From Bimuria novae-zelandiae CBS 107.79 (taxonomy: Eukaryota > Ascomycota > Dothideomycetes > Pleosporales > Didymosphaeriaceae): DNA of 64,000 nucleotides. The first letter of the stretch is position 1; every line of letters starts with the position of its first letter. The stretch covers positions 2,457,863-2,521,862 of the forward strand of contig ML976656.1 of the NCBI GenBank assembly GCA_010015655.1, read 5' to 3'. Below the pieces are notes generated by a model. It saw only the letters and a list, made by a program, of their open reading frames with translations. It searched no databases and was not told the origin of the DNA. The translations under genes and the position numbers were made by a program. Shown piece after piece: positions 23,874-35,290 of the stretch.

Positions 23874-26252
23874 ATGGTGGCATTCAGCGCTTCAGCGCTC
23901 CTCCTCACGCTGCGCGTGTTCCTTTCAGCAACCCCATCTTCTGCTGCGCCGGTCGCACAGGCAGATGCTCCGTCAACAGGCGCGGCCTCTGGATACTGGC
24001 TTCCCGAGCTTGCTTCGAAGGGCCAAGGCAAAGCGGCATTCAACGAGAACCCCGACAGCTACCTAGTCTACCGGAACGTCAAAGACTTTGGAGCTGTCGG
24101 TGACGGCGCGGCCGACGACACTGCCGCAATCAATAAGGCTGTTGCATCGCTAACCAAGGAGTCCGGTGACTCTGACGTCCGTTGCGGTCTCGGCTGTGAC
24201 TCGACCACGATCACCCCCGCTGTAGTCTACTTCCCGCCCGGTACCTACATGATCAGCAAGCCCATCATCCAGTACTACTACACTCAATTCATCGGTGATG
24301 GCAAGCAAATTCCTACTCTTAAAGCTACTGCTTCGTTTGAGGGTATGGGTCTCATCGATGCCGATCCTTACATCGAGGGAGGGAACGGCGCCAATTGGTT
24401 TACCAACCAGAACAACTTCTACCGCTCCATCCGCAACTTTGTCATCGATATCGCGGACACCAAAGCAGCTGCCGGTGTGCACTGGCAGGTTTCCCAAGCC
24501 ACTAGCATTCAGAACGTGGTTTTCAACATGGCGCCGGCTGACACTGAGAACGGCAAGGCACAGAAGGGTATCTTCCAGGACAACGGCTCGGGCGGCTTCA
24601 TGACCGACCTCATATTCAACGGTGGCGGCATTGGTGCCTTTCTCGGTAGCCAGCAGTACACCACCCGCAACATGACCTTCAACAAATGTGGTACCGGTGT
24701 CTTCATGAACTGGAATTGGCTCTGGACCATGAAGTCGAACACCTTCAACGACTGCCAGGTCGGTCTCGATATGGCAAATGCTCCTGAAAATCAGACTGTC
24801 GGCTCTGTTCTCCTGTTGGACAGCAAGTACTCCAATACTCCTATCGGTGTCAACACTTCTTTCTCCGAGACCAGCATCCCTGTTGGTGGTGGTACTTTGA
24901 TCATCGACAACGTTGACTTCTCCGGTACCACGACTGCCGTCCAGAGCCACACGGGTCAAGAACTACTCGCTGGTGGACAACTTGTCAAGAACTGGGCCCA
25001 GGGTAACGCTCTTGCCTCTGGTGGTACCCAAGGTCGTGTCCAAGGTGACATTCAGAACGGACCCACCAAGCCCCAGGCCCTTCTTGGCGAAGATGGCGGT
25101 ATCTTTGAGCGTAGCAAGCCCCTCTATGAGAACGTTCCTGCTGCTCAGTTTGTTAGCCTCAAGACCTGCGGGGCGAAGGGTGACGGTAAGACCGACGACA
25201 CCAAGGCTCTACAAGCTGCCATCGATGGCCTCCAGGTCGGTCAAGTCCTCTGGATCGACCACGGTGCCTACATCCTCTCTGACACTGTCGTCGTCCCTGC
25301 TGAGAAGAAGATCAAGATGGTCGGTGAGACCTATCCTCTCTTAATGGCTACCGGCCCCAACTTCGAAGACGAGGAAAACCCCAAGCCGTTGTTCCAGATC
25401 GGCAAGCAGTCCGGCGATAAGGGCGCGTTTGAGATGTCTGACGCCATCGTCACTACCAAGGGCGCTGCCCCTGGTGCTATCCTGATGGAGTGGAACATCA
25501 ACGCCGAGAATGGCCAAGCTGGTCTCTGGGATGTTCACTTCCGTGTCGGTGGTTTCCAAGGTACCGAGCTCCAGTCCGACACTTGCAGCAAGCAGAACGG
25601 CACCGCCCACGACGCCAACCGCAAGTGCATCGGTTCCTTCATGCAGCTCCACATCACCAAGAGCTCCAGCGGCTACTTCGAGAACGTCTGGCTCTGGACT
25701 GCCGACCACGAGCTCGACCTCAAGGACCACAACCAGATCGACATTTACAATGGTCGTGGCATGCTCGTCGAGTCGCAGGGACCCGTCTGGCTGTATGGTA
25801 CCGCGTCTGAGCACTCTGTCCTCTCCCAATATCACTTCCAGGGTGCGAAGAACGTCTACCTCGGTGCCATCCAGACCGAGACGCCTTACTACCAGCCCAA
25901 CCCCAACGCCCTTCAGCCTTTCAAGAAGAACGACAAGTACTTCGACCCTGACATGAACGCCAAGTCTGACAAGACGGCCTGGGCTGTCCGCATCATCGAG
26001 TCGGACAACATCTGGGTTTACGGCGCGGGTACCTATTCATTCTTCCAAGACTACAGCCAGAAGTGCGTGTCGGAGAACAACTGCCAGGAGCACATCAACG
26101 AGATCGACAAGAAGTCAACCAACATCAACATCTTCGGTCTCTCGTCCAAGGCATCGGTCAACATGATCACGCAAGATGGCGAAGGTGTTGCCAAGGACTC
26201 CGACAATCGGTCAAACTTCTGCGCTACGCTCGGTATCTTTGCCCAAGCGTAG
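23874..26252 (+). CDS. Secreted GH55 exo-beta-1,3-glucanase
   Basis: Intronless, 792 residues. A signal peptide covers about residues 1-24 (ALLLTLRVFLSATPSSA). Two pectate-lyase-like right-handed beta-helix halves follow, each starting with the family signature: YRNVKDFGAVGDGAADDTAA near residue 65 and LKTCGAKGDGKTDDTKALQA near residue 430. Further family motifs are YFPPGTYMISKPI, ANWFTNQNNFYRSIRNFVID, GLWDVHFRVGG and VWLYGTASEHSVLSQY. Glu646 in the TASEH segment is the likely catalytic acid by comparison with GH55 enzymes (inference). The enzyme releases glucose or short oligomers from beta-1,3-glucan and serves wall remodelling, autolysis or mycoparasitic nutrition. Codon use is strongly C-ending, suggesting high expression. 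Confidence 0.95.
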   Translation: MVAFSASALLLTLRVFLSATPSSAAPVAQADAPSTGAASGYWLPELASKGQGKAAFNENPDSYLVYRNVKDFGAVGDGAADDTAAINKAVASLTKESGDSDVRCGLGCDSTTITPAVVYFPPGTYMISKPIIQYYYTQFIGDGKQIPTLKATASFEGMGLIDADPYIEGGNGANWFTNQNNFYRSIRNFVIDIADTKAAAGVHWQVSQATSIQNVVFNMAPADTENGKAQKGIFQDNGSGGFMTDLIFNGGGIGAFLGSQQYTTRNMTFNKCGTGVFMNWNWLWTMKSNTFNDCQVGLDMANAPENQTVGSVLLLDSKYSNTPIGVNTSFSETSIPVGGGTLIIDNVDFSGTTTAVQSHTGQELLAGGQLVKNWAQGNALASGGTQGRVQGDIQNGPTKPQALLGEDGGIFERSKPLYENVPAAQFVSLKTCGAKGDGKTDDTKALQAAIDGLQVGQVLWIDHGAYILSDTVVVPAEKKIKMVGETYPLLMATGPNFEDEENPKPLFQIGKQSGDKGAFEMSDAIVTTKGAAPGAILMEWNINAENGQAGLWDVHFRVGGFQGTELQSDTCSKQNGTAHDANRKCIGSFMQLHITKSSSGYFENVWLWTADHELDLKDHNQIDIYNGRGMLVESQGPVWLYGTASEHSVLSQYHFQGAKNVYLGAIQTETPYYQPNPNALQPFKKNDKYFDPDMNAKSDKTAWAVRIIESDNIWVYGAGTYSFFQDYSQKCVSENNCQEHINEIDKKSTNINIFGLSSKASVNMITQDGEGVAKDSDNRSNFCATLGIFAQA

Positions 26253-27092
26253 AAGCTTCAATCATGACCTTTTCTTCCCGTTTTTGATTTTAACGCGAGA
26301 CGCCTTGACGGGTCTCGCTGAGCGATTCCAGCATATAGACTTCACTTCTATCCCTCTCTCGCACGACTCCTGCTGGACGAGCAGAGACAGGGCCCCTTTT
26401 TGTATCTACCTTTCTTACTCTCGCTCAAAACCCTTCGTGTCACGCGAAGCATCTTCTAGGCATGGCGAGAATGGACGCAGCAAAGCATATGTTATACCCG
26501 ACTGGCGGCGTTTAGGTGGTGGAATCTTGTATAGGCACCGGTTTGAAGGTTGCCTGATGGAAGCGTAACAAAGCGTTTACCTGAACTGAATTTGAAAAAT
26601 TGAGTGCACAATGTCTTGCTCATATGTATGAATGGATTACTGTGATTAATGGTTGACTGCCTGACTTGCTTTATTGACTGGTGACTGTACTCAGCATGCG
26701 ATACGATCTGAACCACACGAAACTTATGCGATAATCATAGATAGAAAATATCGCTCCAGCTTGTTGCTTCATCGAGAAGCTTTTGTGCTCACCTTCACCT
26801 TCTCCTTCACCGCGAACCATGGTTCCGTCCCCTCCTTCAACCCCTCAACACCAACTTCTCGTCAAATCACATCATCACCACCACACGGCTGCCTTGGGGC
26901 ACGTGTTTTGAAGCCTAGATAGGTAGAGAGACGGTTCATCGAGACACGAGGGCTCCAACCGAACACCTGCGGTACGCTTCCACCTGCCCCGCGCCCTCGC
27001 CTAAACCTGCCCCGCTAAATTCGCGTCCCGAAAACTTCAATGAAGGCCTCTAACTCGACCTTCCTTTACGACCTTCCACACGGACTTACAGC
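26253..27092. other. Intergenic region
   Basis: GH55 3' flank and PUS7 promoter. A small inverted repeat, GCGAGAC..GTCTCGC, at 26295-26319 in the GH55 3' flank could form a hairpin in the mRNA; no other feature seen. Confidence 0.4.
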
Positions 27093-29567
27093 ATGTCGGA
27101 GCCTTCTGACATCGACTCGCGACCTGCAAAACGCGCGCGTCTCGAGGAACCCGCTGTTCCTGCCGCTGCCGCCGCAGATCTTACGTCTTCTACAGCTCCG
27201 ACCGCAGCGGACGCGCTCCCCAAAGCTCCAATCCCCGCTGACCGGCCCGCGAACGATAGCAGTGTTGAGCGCGAAAGTAGAGCCGGTATAACGGAGTATG
27301 TGCACCCGGACAACCTGGGCTTTTCGGGCGTGTTGAAGCAGCGGTATACCGATTTCTTGGTCAATGAGATTGGGCTTGATGGGGAGGTCTTGCATTTGCG
27401 GAGAGCGAGCATAGAAGGAAAGAACGATGCAGGGAGGAGACGCAATGAGGCTGTCGTTGCTGAGGAGAAAGCAAAAGGCAATAAGGAGAGGAAGGTGGAG
27501 GCGGTAACCGAAAGCGGACCGGTCGCGAAGGTGAAGCATGAGGAGAGCGTGGTGGATGAGACGACTACGGCGAGTGGGACGGGCGCTCGGAAGGAAGACG
27601 GCTCGCCTCCAGTGACGAAAGCTGCGAATGGTACACCCAAGGACACGACAGATGGTCATGAGGTGGTGCAGTTGCAGAAGGAGGAAGAAGTTGAGGTTGC
27701 CGACGCGGATCTCGCGACTCTTCACGAGATCTTCGGCGAGCCTACCACGAAAGAGATCGTAGCTCTCGTTCGCGCGATACGAAGGAAAGAGGATCGCAAG
27801 GCCAAAGACTTCAGACCCGTCATCGCACCTCCCATCACCGATAAGGACGTCCGCACACGCGCACATCAGTCGCTACGCCGCATATTTCCCAACCTGCTGG
27901 AAAGTTCCATGGAGGCCGACCAGTCCCTGCGCATAAAAGCGGTTCCGCCCAAGGAGCGCAAGGGGAAGAACAAGAGGGACAGAAATGACCGGACCAACGG
28001 CCGCGACGCTGGTCCGGATCGCCGCAAAGGACAGCTTGCGTGGGAAGAGCTGGGCGGCGAATTTTTGCATTTCACGCTTTACAAGGAGAACAAGGACACT
28101 ATGGAAGTGATTGGTTTCTTGGGTAGCAAGCTGGGCGGAGGTAAAAACCCGTTCAGTTTTGCAGGCACAAAAGACAGGCGAGCCTGCACTGTCCAGCGCG
28201 TATGTGTCAAACGACAGACTGCCGAGCGCATGAACCAGTTGAATAAGGTGCTTTATAATGCGGCCATTGGAGACTACTCTTATGAGAACCGGGACCTTGG
28301 TCTGGGCGATCTTATGGGCAACGAGTTCGTTATCACACTGCGCGATTGTCACTTCCAAAGCGAGGAGGGGCTAGATCTGGAACAGCGCCTCAAGCTTGCG
28401 AATGACATCGTGTCGAAAGCCATCACCGATTTCTCGAAAGAGGGGTTCATCAACTACTACGGCCTGCAGCGCTTCGGATCCTTTGCAGCTAGCACCGATA
28501 CCGTGGGGCTGAAAATGCTTCAAAACAACCTGAAAGGTGCGGTCGAAGACTTGCTAGCCTACAGTGGCACCGCCCTCGCAGCAGCGGAAGGCACCTTAGA
28601 GGACCCCTCGGTTCTGATCTCACAAGACGATAAAAATCGCGCGAAAGCCCTGCACATCTGGAAGACCAAAGGCAAAGGTGGAACTGCTCTGGACTGTTTA
28701 CCTCACAAGTTCAAGGCGGAGCGCAGCATCATTCAGCACCTCAGTTCCCGGAACAGCAAGAACGGGCGCTACGACAGAACGAACGATTGGCAAGGCGCAC
28801 TCATGTTGATTCCACGCCAATTACGTCTGATGTATGTGCACGCGTACCAGAGCTTGGTGTGGAATACGGTGGCGGGCAAGCGCTGGAACACATACGGCGC
28901 GAACGTCGTGGAAGGTGACCTCGTCCTTGTTCACGAGCACAAGGACAAGGAGGCCAACGCAGAGTCTACGATCAAAGACTATATCGACCAGGACGGCGAG
29001 GTTGTTATCAATCCGGCAGGCGAGGACAGCGCGCTCGCAGCGGACGACCAATTTGAGCGCGCGAGGGCGTTGACCGCTGAGGAAGCGGCGAGCGGGCAGT
29101 ACAGCATATTCGATGTTGTGCTGCCGCAACCAGGCTTCGACGTCGAGTACCCCAAGAACGAGATTGGGAGGTTCTACGAGGAGTTCATGGGTAGCGAGAG
29201 GGGCGGTGGTCTCGACCCGCACGATATGCGACGGAGCTGGAGAGAGATCAGCTTGAGCGGTGGATACAGGAAAATCCTCGCTAGACCGCTAAAGCCTCTG
29301 GAGTATGAGGTGCATAGCTACGTGCGGAACGAGGAGCAGTTCGTTGAGACTGATCTGCAGAGGTTGAGGAAAGAGGAAGGCGCGCAAAAGGAGGAACAAA
29401 ACGGAGCCCAGGAGGATGTCGAGATGAGCGACGAGGCTGGGAGGAAGATTGCTGTGGTACTCAAGTTGCAGCTTGGATCCAGCCAGTATGCGACGATGGC
29501 GTTGCGGGAGCTGATGAAGGCAGGTGGGGTGAAGGCGTACAAGCCTGAGTTCATGGGTGGGCGGTAG
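27093..29567 (+). CDS. PUS7: TruD-type tRNA/mRNA pseudouridine synthase Pus7
   Basis: Intronless, 824 residues. The N-terminus carries a basic PAKRARL element that could serve nuclear import. The TruD catalytic core shows FAGTKDRRACTVQRVCVK, with Asp361 as the expected catalytic residue, then FINYYGLQRFGSF and LMYVHAYQSLVWN. The last block contains FDVVLPQPGFDVEYPKNEIG and VVLKLQLGSSQYATMALREL, typical of eukaryotic Pus7. Two low-complexity acidic/basic inserts (residues about 110-200 and near the C-terminus) exceed the bacterial enzyme. Pus7 makes pseudouridine at position 13 of cytoplasmic tRNAs and 35 of pre-tRNA-Tyr and U2 snRNA, and at UGUAR sites in mRNA. Confidence 0.95.
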   Translation: MSEPSDIDSRPAKRARLEEPAVPAAAAADLTSSTAPTAADALPKAPIPADRPANDSSVERESRAGITEYVHPDNLGFSGVLKQRYTDFLVNEIGLDGEVLHLRRASIEGKNDAGRRRNEAVVAEEKAKGNKERKVEAVTESGPVAKVKHEESVVDETTTASGTGARKEDGSPPVTKAANGTPKDTTDGHEVVQLQKEEEVEVADADLATLHEIFGEPTTKEIVALVRAIRRKEDRKAKDFRPVIAPPITDKDVRTRAHQSLRRIFPNLLESSMEADQSLRIKAVPPKERKGKNKRDRNDRTNGRDAGPDRRKGQLAWEELGGEFLHFTLYKENKDTMEVIGFLGSKLGGGKNPFSFAGTKDRRACTVQRVCVKRQTAERMNQLNKVLYNAAIGDYSYENRDLGLGDLMGNEFVITLRDCHFQSEEGLDLEQRLKLANDIVSKAITDFSKEGFINYYGLQRFGSFAASTDTVGLKMLQNNLKGAVEDLLAYSGTALAAAEGTLEDPSVLISQDDKNRAKALHIWKTKGKGGTALDCLPHKFKAERSIIQHLSSRNSKNGRYDRTNDWQGALMLIPRQLRLMYVHAYQSLVWNTVAGKRWNTYGANVVEGDLVLVHEHKDKEANAESTIKDYIDQDGEVVINPAGEDSALAADDQFERARALTAEEAASGQYSIFDVVLPQPGFDVEYPKNEIGRFYEEFMGSERGGGLDPHDMRRSWREISLSGGYRKILARPLKPLEYEVHSYVRNEEQFVETDLQRLRKEEGAQKEEQNGAQEDVEMSDEAGRKIAVVLKLQLGSSQYATMALRELMKAGGVKAYKPEFMGGR

Positions 29568-30628
29568 GTACGTCCATATGCTCCTTCCTCGGGGTTCTTG
29601 ATGACGCAAAACATGAAATGTCAACATCGACTGCCTCGCAGTCTTTTCACCGCCTCGTTGTTATTTGCCTTTCGATACGCTTTTCTCGGACGCAGGCACG
29701 CATCAATGATCCGGCTGCACAGCGTGAGGAGTGAATAGTGGTGCAGCTGAACGAATCCATGTCGGGGCCAGGCCTGAGTTCAAGGGTGGGCGATAGGCGG
29801 GCAGGTAGGACTGTCTTTATTTTGCACGACCAATGCACTTCCGCCTCCACCATGGTCACTCCCATTTCTGGCCAGGTCGTCCTGTGGAGCGCGTGGGTTA
29901 CCCCAGCGGGTTGTGGTGAGTGTGTTCAAGCTCGTTACTGGTTGATCGTCTCTGTGAGCGTGTGCGGACAGTCGGTTCGTGTCTACTCGGTGCATTTCGA
30001 GTCACTTCTAGGGCTGAGTGATGGTCTGGGAAGCACGATCATGCTGTACTTACCCCGGATGGGGCCAAGTCACATCGGACAGGGAGCAAGATGGTGGTTT
30101 GCTACACCTTTCTCTCGTATTTTTAAATTGGGTGGCTCACCGTCATTGTTGTGACATATGGCAAGATGCTGCATAATCAAGATCAGGAGGGGTCACCCCA
30201 ATGCGGCCGATGTATGCATGTCAGTACGGGCCACTTCGTGGGGGCCTTGATAACCAAGAAATAAGGCAACAAGGCAATGAACGGCTGTTCATGCTGACTG
30301 ACGCCCTTGTTTGCATCAGTTAGTTCATGGTCGCTTCTGCTTTCTGCATCGAACCCATCACATTGTTCAGCCTCGCATCTCGTCAAGCAGACACCCAATC
30401 GCATCCTGGCAGTCTAAGCCTTCTGAGCTGATCTTCGCCCCAGAGCGCTTATTTGAACCAATCGCAGCGACAATTGTATGCAACGGAAATTGTCCATGCA
30501 AGCCATGCAGAAATCCTAGGGTAAATTGCTTCAACACGGGATCGACTGTTCGGGTACCAGCTCCGCTCAAACCTGACGAGGGTGACCGAAAAGGCTTTGT
30601 AGTTGTGCTGAAACCTATATATTACGCC
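29568..30628. other. Intergenic region upstream of the HET gene
   Basis: No supported gene. An open frame continues upstream of 30629 to about 30311, but it begins with TTG and has no recognisable sequence. The true start of the HET gene could lie upstream of 30629. Confidence 0.35.
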
Positions 30629-33600
30629 ATGGCAACTCGATCAAGCACCGAAAATTGTCTCACTTGTATTCAACGTACCAGAGACATGGCTTCAAATGGA
30701 ACTCATCTTCCGCATCTTCATAGTGAGTCCATTGGGCATAACGAGTGCTGCGAGCAGCAAGCGAGGAAAAATCAGCAAGATCCAGCGAACCAAAAGCCGT
30801 ACAAATACAAAGAAATTGCGAGAAAACGAGGTGGAATTCGCATCCTGAAACTCCATCCGGGCAACCCTCAAAATCCGGATGTGGAATGCGAATTGATAGA
30901 AACCGGCACAGACGGCACGGAGCCAGTCAAGTATGAAGCTCTGTCATGGTGTTGGGGGAAAGAGAAGATGGATAACTACATCAACCTCCACAAAGGCGAT
31001 AAGGTCTTCACGAAGCATATCCAGCCTAATCTGTTCAAGGCGCTGAAAGCGCTTCGATACCGGAACAAGTACCGTCATCTATGGGTCGATGCTGTGTGCA
31101 TCAATCAAGACAGTCAGTCACTCTCCACACTCATGTGAACTGCGAATATGACTGACCATTATGAACTGCATTTAGACATCGAAGAGAAGAACCACCAGGT
31201 AGAAATGATGTTCGAGATTTACGGAAATGCGGACAATGTCTGCATCTGGCTTGGCGATTCGAACGAATCTAGTTGTCTCGCCCTGCGCTTTATTGAACAA
31301 GAGGTACTGAAATTGAAGGACTTTGACCGACTGTGCGAACAAAGGGACGCGAGCGCGAAGTGGCGTGCGCTTTTGGAATTGATGCAGCGCGATTGGGTAA
31401 GTCAAAATCTGCATCAATGTTTTCCCGAACTCGACTGAACAAGCAAAGTTTTCGCGAAGATGGGTAGTCCAAGAAATTGCCCTTGCCCGAGAGGCAACCG
31501 TGTACTGCGGTCAGCATTCGATTGGGTGGAAAGACTTTGCAGTCGCCGTGGAGCTGTTCGTGGAGGTAGAGACGGCTACTCATCGCTTGTCGGAAGTCAT
31601 GAGGAAGAATACGAGAGACGAGCATGTCCCCGACCTCTTCGAGCATGTCTCTGCTCTTGGCGCTAGCCTTCTCGTGGATGCGACCGATCGCCTGTTTCGA
31701 GACTTCAAGCAAGAACATCAGGTCAACGAAGAAAATAACAATGAAGATGACGACGAAGATGAAGCCGACGACGAAGTCAAGGATGGTGCAGATAAAGACG
31801 CCTCTATTGGAGAGAGCCCTAATGAGATGTCAGGTTCCACTGTGGTCGCAAAGAACAAGATGAGACCGCTTCTCAGTCTCGAATATCTTGTGTCTAGTCT
31901 GACAATATTTGACACAACCATGCCGCACGATACGATATATGCTCTGCTAGCCATTGCGAAAGACACAACACCGCAAGCAGCGAGCCGCCAAAGTGATGTT
32001 TCCAAATCCACCGACTATGTTCGGCAAGGCTTGGAAGTCTTCACACAGCGCAAACGATACACCGTCGATTATGATCTGCCTTACGTAGACGTGTGTAAAG
32101 AGTTTGTGCAATTTGCCATCGCAAGATCCACCCAAGTTGACCCGAGCAGAGCTCTGGACGTGATATGTCGACCTTGGGCCACAGACCAAAAAGTGCTCAA
32201 TAAGAGGAAATACACAGAGGAGCAGGACCAAAAACGTCTCGATCTCGAAATAAGAAGGCGAAAAAGGGCGCTGGACAAGCGATTACAAATGCAGCTGCCT
32301 TTGGCCACCGATTTGCGTAGCCGCGAACGAGCGGAGCAGCTAGCCGCGGAACGACAGAAGCAGACGAAAAGATTAAAAGAAGAACTCGACGACTTGGAAA
32401 ACAAATTCAAGCGACATGAAAAGAAGAAACAAGAAGATATGGACTTGCCTTCTTGGGTACCGCAGCTCAGCGGTGCTCCTTTTGGCATGTACCAACAAGC
32501 CGGTATTGAAGGTGTCAAGATGAGTCGAAAGAATGCAGATCCATTGGTGGGTCTTCCGAGCACCACACACAAGATTTATGCAGCCGCCGAAAATAAGAGG
32601 GTTGACTCGAAGATTTTAAAGTTTCGCAAGAGATGTGACTTAGATCTCAATCACTACAGCATGTATGCCCGGGGGTTTGAGCTCGATATCATCGACAAGG
32701 TAGAGCAGGTCTCACTCAATGGACAGATCCCCAGAGAGTGGGCAGACCTTGCTGGGTGGAATGACGCCAAGGGAAAGCTACCAGAAGCCTTCTGGAGGAC
32801 ACTCGTTGCGGACCGCGGAAAGGACGGCAAAAACCCACCTGTATACTACTCGAAAGCCTGTGCAGAGTCATTCAAGAAAGGCGGGTACGAAAGCGGCGCA
32901 GTGAACACCAAGGATCTTATCCACTACGAGCAGAACTCCGTGGTTTCACAGTTCTGCCGCAGAGTGCAGGCTGTCATCTGGAATCGGGCTCTCATCCGTA
33001 CAAAGAAATCAAGGCTCGGCCTCGTCAGCAAAGATGTGAAAGAAGGCGATCTGGTGTGCATCTTGTACGGTCTGAGTGTCCCAGTCATCCTGAACAAGAG
33101 CGACAGAAAGGATGAAGACGTGTACGAGAAAGAGTTACAGTGGGAAGCTGAGTTCCTTGTGAATATGGTGCACCGTTCTTGGGTCGAACACAAGGAGCGC
33201 AGGCGGCAGCATGAATTGCGGAAGAGTGCTGAAATGGCTGAACTTCTTCGCCAATGGCGCAAAAAGTCAAAATGGGTTACCAGTCGAGACTTGGTAAAGC
33301 GGGTCTCCAATGCACTAGAGACCGGTAATTCCAAGTTGACCAGAGATTTTGCCAGAGAGACGATCGAAGAGGCGATCAAAACACCACTCAAAGACTTCGA
33401 CGAGTTCAGGAGAACGAACTGGAAGGAAGAGTGGCCCAGCATTGAAAAGCGATTGGAACGAGAGAAACTTGCGAAGCTTGCAAAGAAACAGGGTAAGGGG
33501 ACAGTACTAAAAGAGAATGAGCAGCAGAGTGCGCCCAACGAGCCACAACCCAGCGGAGTACAAGTACAAATCGGGGCAGCAGTTGGGAAGACACCCAAAC

Positions 33601-34700
33601 CATCGTTAGCGAGAGCGGAAGAATACGGCTTTGTGTACGAGACGACGAAAGATGGGACAACAGATCGTAAGCGCTTAGTCGATTGGTGGGAATTCGATTA
33701 CCAGTTGAAGGCTTTTCGTCGATGGAAGGAGATTGTAAAGGAGAGAAAGAAATGCAGGGAAGAAGAATGGAAAGATATTGTCGACAGAGTTGAGGAGCTG
33801 AGGAAAAAGAACGAATTTTCCAGGTACAAAGGGAAAAGACAACAGGAGAACCTGTGGAAGCATTCTGAGGAAGATGAAAAGACATTTGCCGAGGAAAAGA
33901 AGAAATACGAAGAGGAATGCAAGGAGAAAGAGAGAAAAAGGGATGCCGAGTCTAAGGATGAGTCTGCTCGTTATAGCAAGCCGTATGTCACCAGGGAGCT
34001 TCTCAAACTGATGCTGGCCCAGATAGAGTCTGGGAATCTAGAAAGACCTGATCACCACAACGACAGCGGGCCGATTCCAAACCATGAATCACCGATGGTG
34101 CAATCTGCTTCAGAGGATGAAGGCGAGCGCGCTCTAGATGGGTCCTCAACAGGCTCTGTGGACCCGCATTTAGAGGACGAAAATACTACGGCTGGAGCAC
34201 AAGAGGCGAATATCGACGATGTACCCATGAGTGACTCGACGGCCACCCTCCTTCCCGCCAGGGCTAGTACCACAGCAGAACCATCCTCCAACCATACCCT
34301 TGATAAATCCAACGACTCCGCTGAGCCCAACCATTCCGACGATTATCTTGGCAAAGTGCGCCCGAGTTGGATCAAGAAGGCGCAACGGGAGGCACTGCAA
34401 CGGGCGAAGGAAAAGGCCAAAGCGAGAGACCACGCCTATGCGATTAGACCTGCTCCCCCAGAGGAATCACCGAAAAAGAAAGAGCTGACGAAGGAAGACG
34501 AGGAAAACAGAGACGCAGCTATGAAGGATATCAAGGATGCATTGCGCGAGCGATACGGCGACGACGGATACTATTCTTATAAGATGCTGGGGGAGTGCTA
34601 CATCCATGGTATGATGGATGGAGAGGCCATGTTGCTTCAGAACGAGGGCGACGTTGAAGACCCGAAACCTATACCCGCCAAGGTTTTTGAGATTCGTTGA
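30629..34700 (+). CDS. HET-domain protein with a long charged C-terminal tail
   Basis: Exons 30629-31112, 31176-31396 and 31449-34700 give 1318 residues. The HET domain is complete: GGIRILKLHPG, VKYEALSWCWG, HLWVDAVCINQD joined across the 63-nt intron to NIEEKNHQVEMMFEIYG, ADNVCIWLGDS, and W-FSRRWVVQEIALAREATVYCG across the second intron. HET proteins mediate heterokaryon incompatibility and programmed cell death after non-self recognition. An acidic stretch follows (NEENNNEDDDEDEADDEV near residue 330), then about 900 residues rich in Lys, Glu and Arg. Their coiled-coil pattern has many RKK/EEE runs and two Trp-rich segments (WKDIVDRVEELRKKNEF type). That tail matches no domain I know. No stop or frameshift, so the gene seems functional. 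The start could be further upstream. Confidence 0.85.
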
Positions 34701-34866
34701 TGTCTGTGCTAGCATGAGTAGGGATCAGAATGCGGGAGATGAGGAAGGTCGGTCGCAGAATATTTCACTCGTTGTGTATGAGATTCGTTGATTTTGCGGT
34801 TGTGGACTTTCATTGATATTTAAGTTTTCGTACCCGATGTTATTGAATGGAAATCTAGACTAGGAG
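34701..34866. other. 3' flank of the HET gene
   Basis: Short AT-rich stretch leading to the LTR-like element. The remainder of the gap, 35009-35290, is the leader of the membrane-protein gene; nothing else seen. Confidence 0.35.
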
Positions 34867-34871
34867 GAAAG

Positions 34872-35003
34872 TGTGACGGTTCAGTATGGAAGCTTGGGCC
34901 ACCCGTGCGGCCCGTGCACGTGATGCTCACAGTATATAGCTCCGTAGAGTAGCTACTCAATCAACAACGATTGCCTCAACACTCTACTCTTTTCAACGTC
35001 ACA
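34872..35003 (+). mobile_element. Solo LTR-like element, copy 1
   Basis: A 132-bp unit begins TGTGACGGTT and ends CAACGTCACA, so it has TG..CA termini with inverted TGTGACG/CGTCACA ends. It is flanked by a perfect 5-bp duplication, GAAAG, at 34867-34871 and 35004-35008. An internal AGTATATAGCTCC looks like an LTR TATA box. A second copy with its own, different 5-bp duplication lies inverted at 56030-56171. Small size, TG..CA ends and 5-bp duplications fit a solo LTR of a Ty3/gypsy-like or TRIM element; a short inverted-repeat element is the alternative. Confidence 0.75.
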
Positions 35004-35290
35004 GAAAGGAACCCAATGTCGTGGGTGGTGTTTCCATTTATTTACAATGATGCGATACTGAATCCTGCTGCCTGGAGCTGTGACGAATGGTAGGCATTGG
35101 TCTACATGAGGCTGTGTTGAGGCTGTGTGCAGGCTGCATGCGCAGCGCATCTAAACACGACGGCCAAGGACACCCCACTCTAAGCCTTCGACTTCCACAG
35201 CGCATAACCTTTGAGCTACATCTTCCAGTTCATTGACTTTTTCGGCCCTTCATTACCATTCCGTTTCAATCCCACCCAACCATTGGTGTT

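Noticed and set aside
24150..25835. Minus-strand open frames opposite the GH55 gene
   Set aside because: Caused by the strongly biased codon use of the glucanase gene; no independent start context or family.
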